Below are positions 63,828 through 64,000 of a stretch of 64,000 nt of DNA, in pieces. Origin of the DNA: Actinomycetota bacterium (GTDB taxonomy: Bacteria > Actinomycetota > Acidimicrobiia > Acidimicrobiales > AC-14); NCBI GenBank assembly GCA_040754375.1, contig JBFMCT010000010.1:1-64000 (forward strand). The letters are read 5' to 3'. The notes under the pieces are model-generated. The model saw only the letters and a program-made list of their open reading frames with translations. It did not search any database and was not told where the DNA came from. A program made the translations under genes and the position numbers. Each line of letters begins with the position of its first letter. Position 1 is the stretch's first letter.

Positions 63828-64000
63828 TCAGGCGGTGGGGGTCAGGGTGACGTGGGGCCCGAGGACCTCGACCTGGTGGACGAGGTTGCGGGTGCGGCGC
63901 TGGGTGTTGACGCTCGTCGAGTAGAAGTCCCCGCCGAGGTCGTGGAAGCCGGCTGTTGGGTCGGCATGGACGTGCGAGACGATCACCAGGATGGAGCGGG
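63828..64000 (-). mobile_element. Transposase C-terminal end, running off the right edge
   Basis: The minus-strand frame reads RSILVIVSHVHADPTAGFHDLGGDFYSTSVNTQRRTRNLVHQVEVLGPHVTLTPTA and stops at 63828. The pattern HADPTAxFHDLGxDFY ... LVxQxExLGxxVTLTP is that of the C-terminal end of actinobacterial insertion-sequence transposases, possibly IS110- or IS1380-like; the family cannot be fixed from this fragment. The element continues beyond the window. Confidence 0.6.

Overview
The window is high-GC DNA with GTG and TTG starts, very short intergenic gaps and 4-bp ATGA/GTGA/TTGA overlaps. It spans a chromosomal replication-origin region whose order is actinobacterial: DUF6049 secreted protein, MviN-associated kinase, ECF sigma, anti-sigma, trxB, trxA, then (minus strand) rpmH, rnpA, yidD, yidC, jag, rsmG, parA, parB, and (plus strand) dnaA, dnaN, recF, DUF721/dciA, gyrB, gyrA, DUF3566. 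I infer a deep-branching actinobacterium, probably Acidimicrobiia-like; this rests on gene order and composition, not on a database match.

Layout. 1-9 kb: a glycosyltransferase with a 15-bp tandem repeat at its 5' end, a DUF3565/DUF1971 protein, an SPFH protein, a histone-deacetylase-like amidohydrolase, GNAT and DUF6049 genes, DegV, and a thioredoxin-like lipoprotein plus CcdA. The lipoprotein is the most striking item: its reading frame is interrupted only by a TGA exactly where the first Cys of the CxxC motif belongs, followed by a SECIS-like stem-loop, so it reads as a candidate selenoprotein. 9-16 kb: a large DUF6398-like protein, a Ser/Thr kinase carrying the extracellular tail normally attached to MurJ/MviN (no flippase is present here), sigma and anti-sigma factors, small membrane proteins, trxB and trxA. 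16-18 kb: an ECF sigma factor coupled to an alkyl-DNA repair protein with inverted domain order.

17.8-33.5 kb: the origin core. A perfect parS lies in the 3' end of rsmG; paired DnaA boxes precede dnaA; the dnaA-dnaN gap is the candidate oriC. rpmH is nested inside an extended rnpA frame, as known from Thermus. dnaA has a tandem VLPGT repeat in its linker, a ~101-bp repeat precedes gyrB, and both gyrase subunits carry unusual residues at quinolone-determining positions.

33.5-48 kb: a TadG-like protein, DUF3566, DUF2188 and membrane proteins, then increasing disorder: an ArsB tail, a Clp-N/HTH regulator with two identical operators facing a TauE-type exporter, an amber-interrupted HIT protein, two SnoaL-like proteins, and an accessory stretch (40.8-47.8 kb) of less biased composition with two halves of a dead tyrosine recombinase, a Phd/RelE module, a DUF433/PIN module, and several frameshifted or truncated genes, ending at tRNA-Ile.

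48-64 kb: a saccharopine-dehydrogenase-like protein, an Fpg/Nei glycosylase, an SDR epimerase, HAD, a secreted copper-type cluster (CopC-CopD fusion, two anchored exported proteins, an Asp-box repeat protein), a GT1 glycosyltransferase, a zinc-ribbon protein, a cyclopropane-fatty-acid-synthase-like enzyme, tRNA-Ala, and at the right edge a frameshifted gene and the end of a transposase. No rRNA and no CRISPR array were seen.
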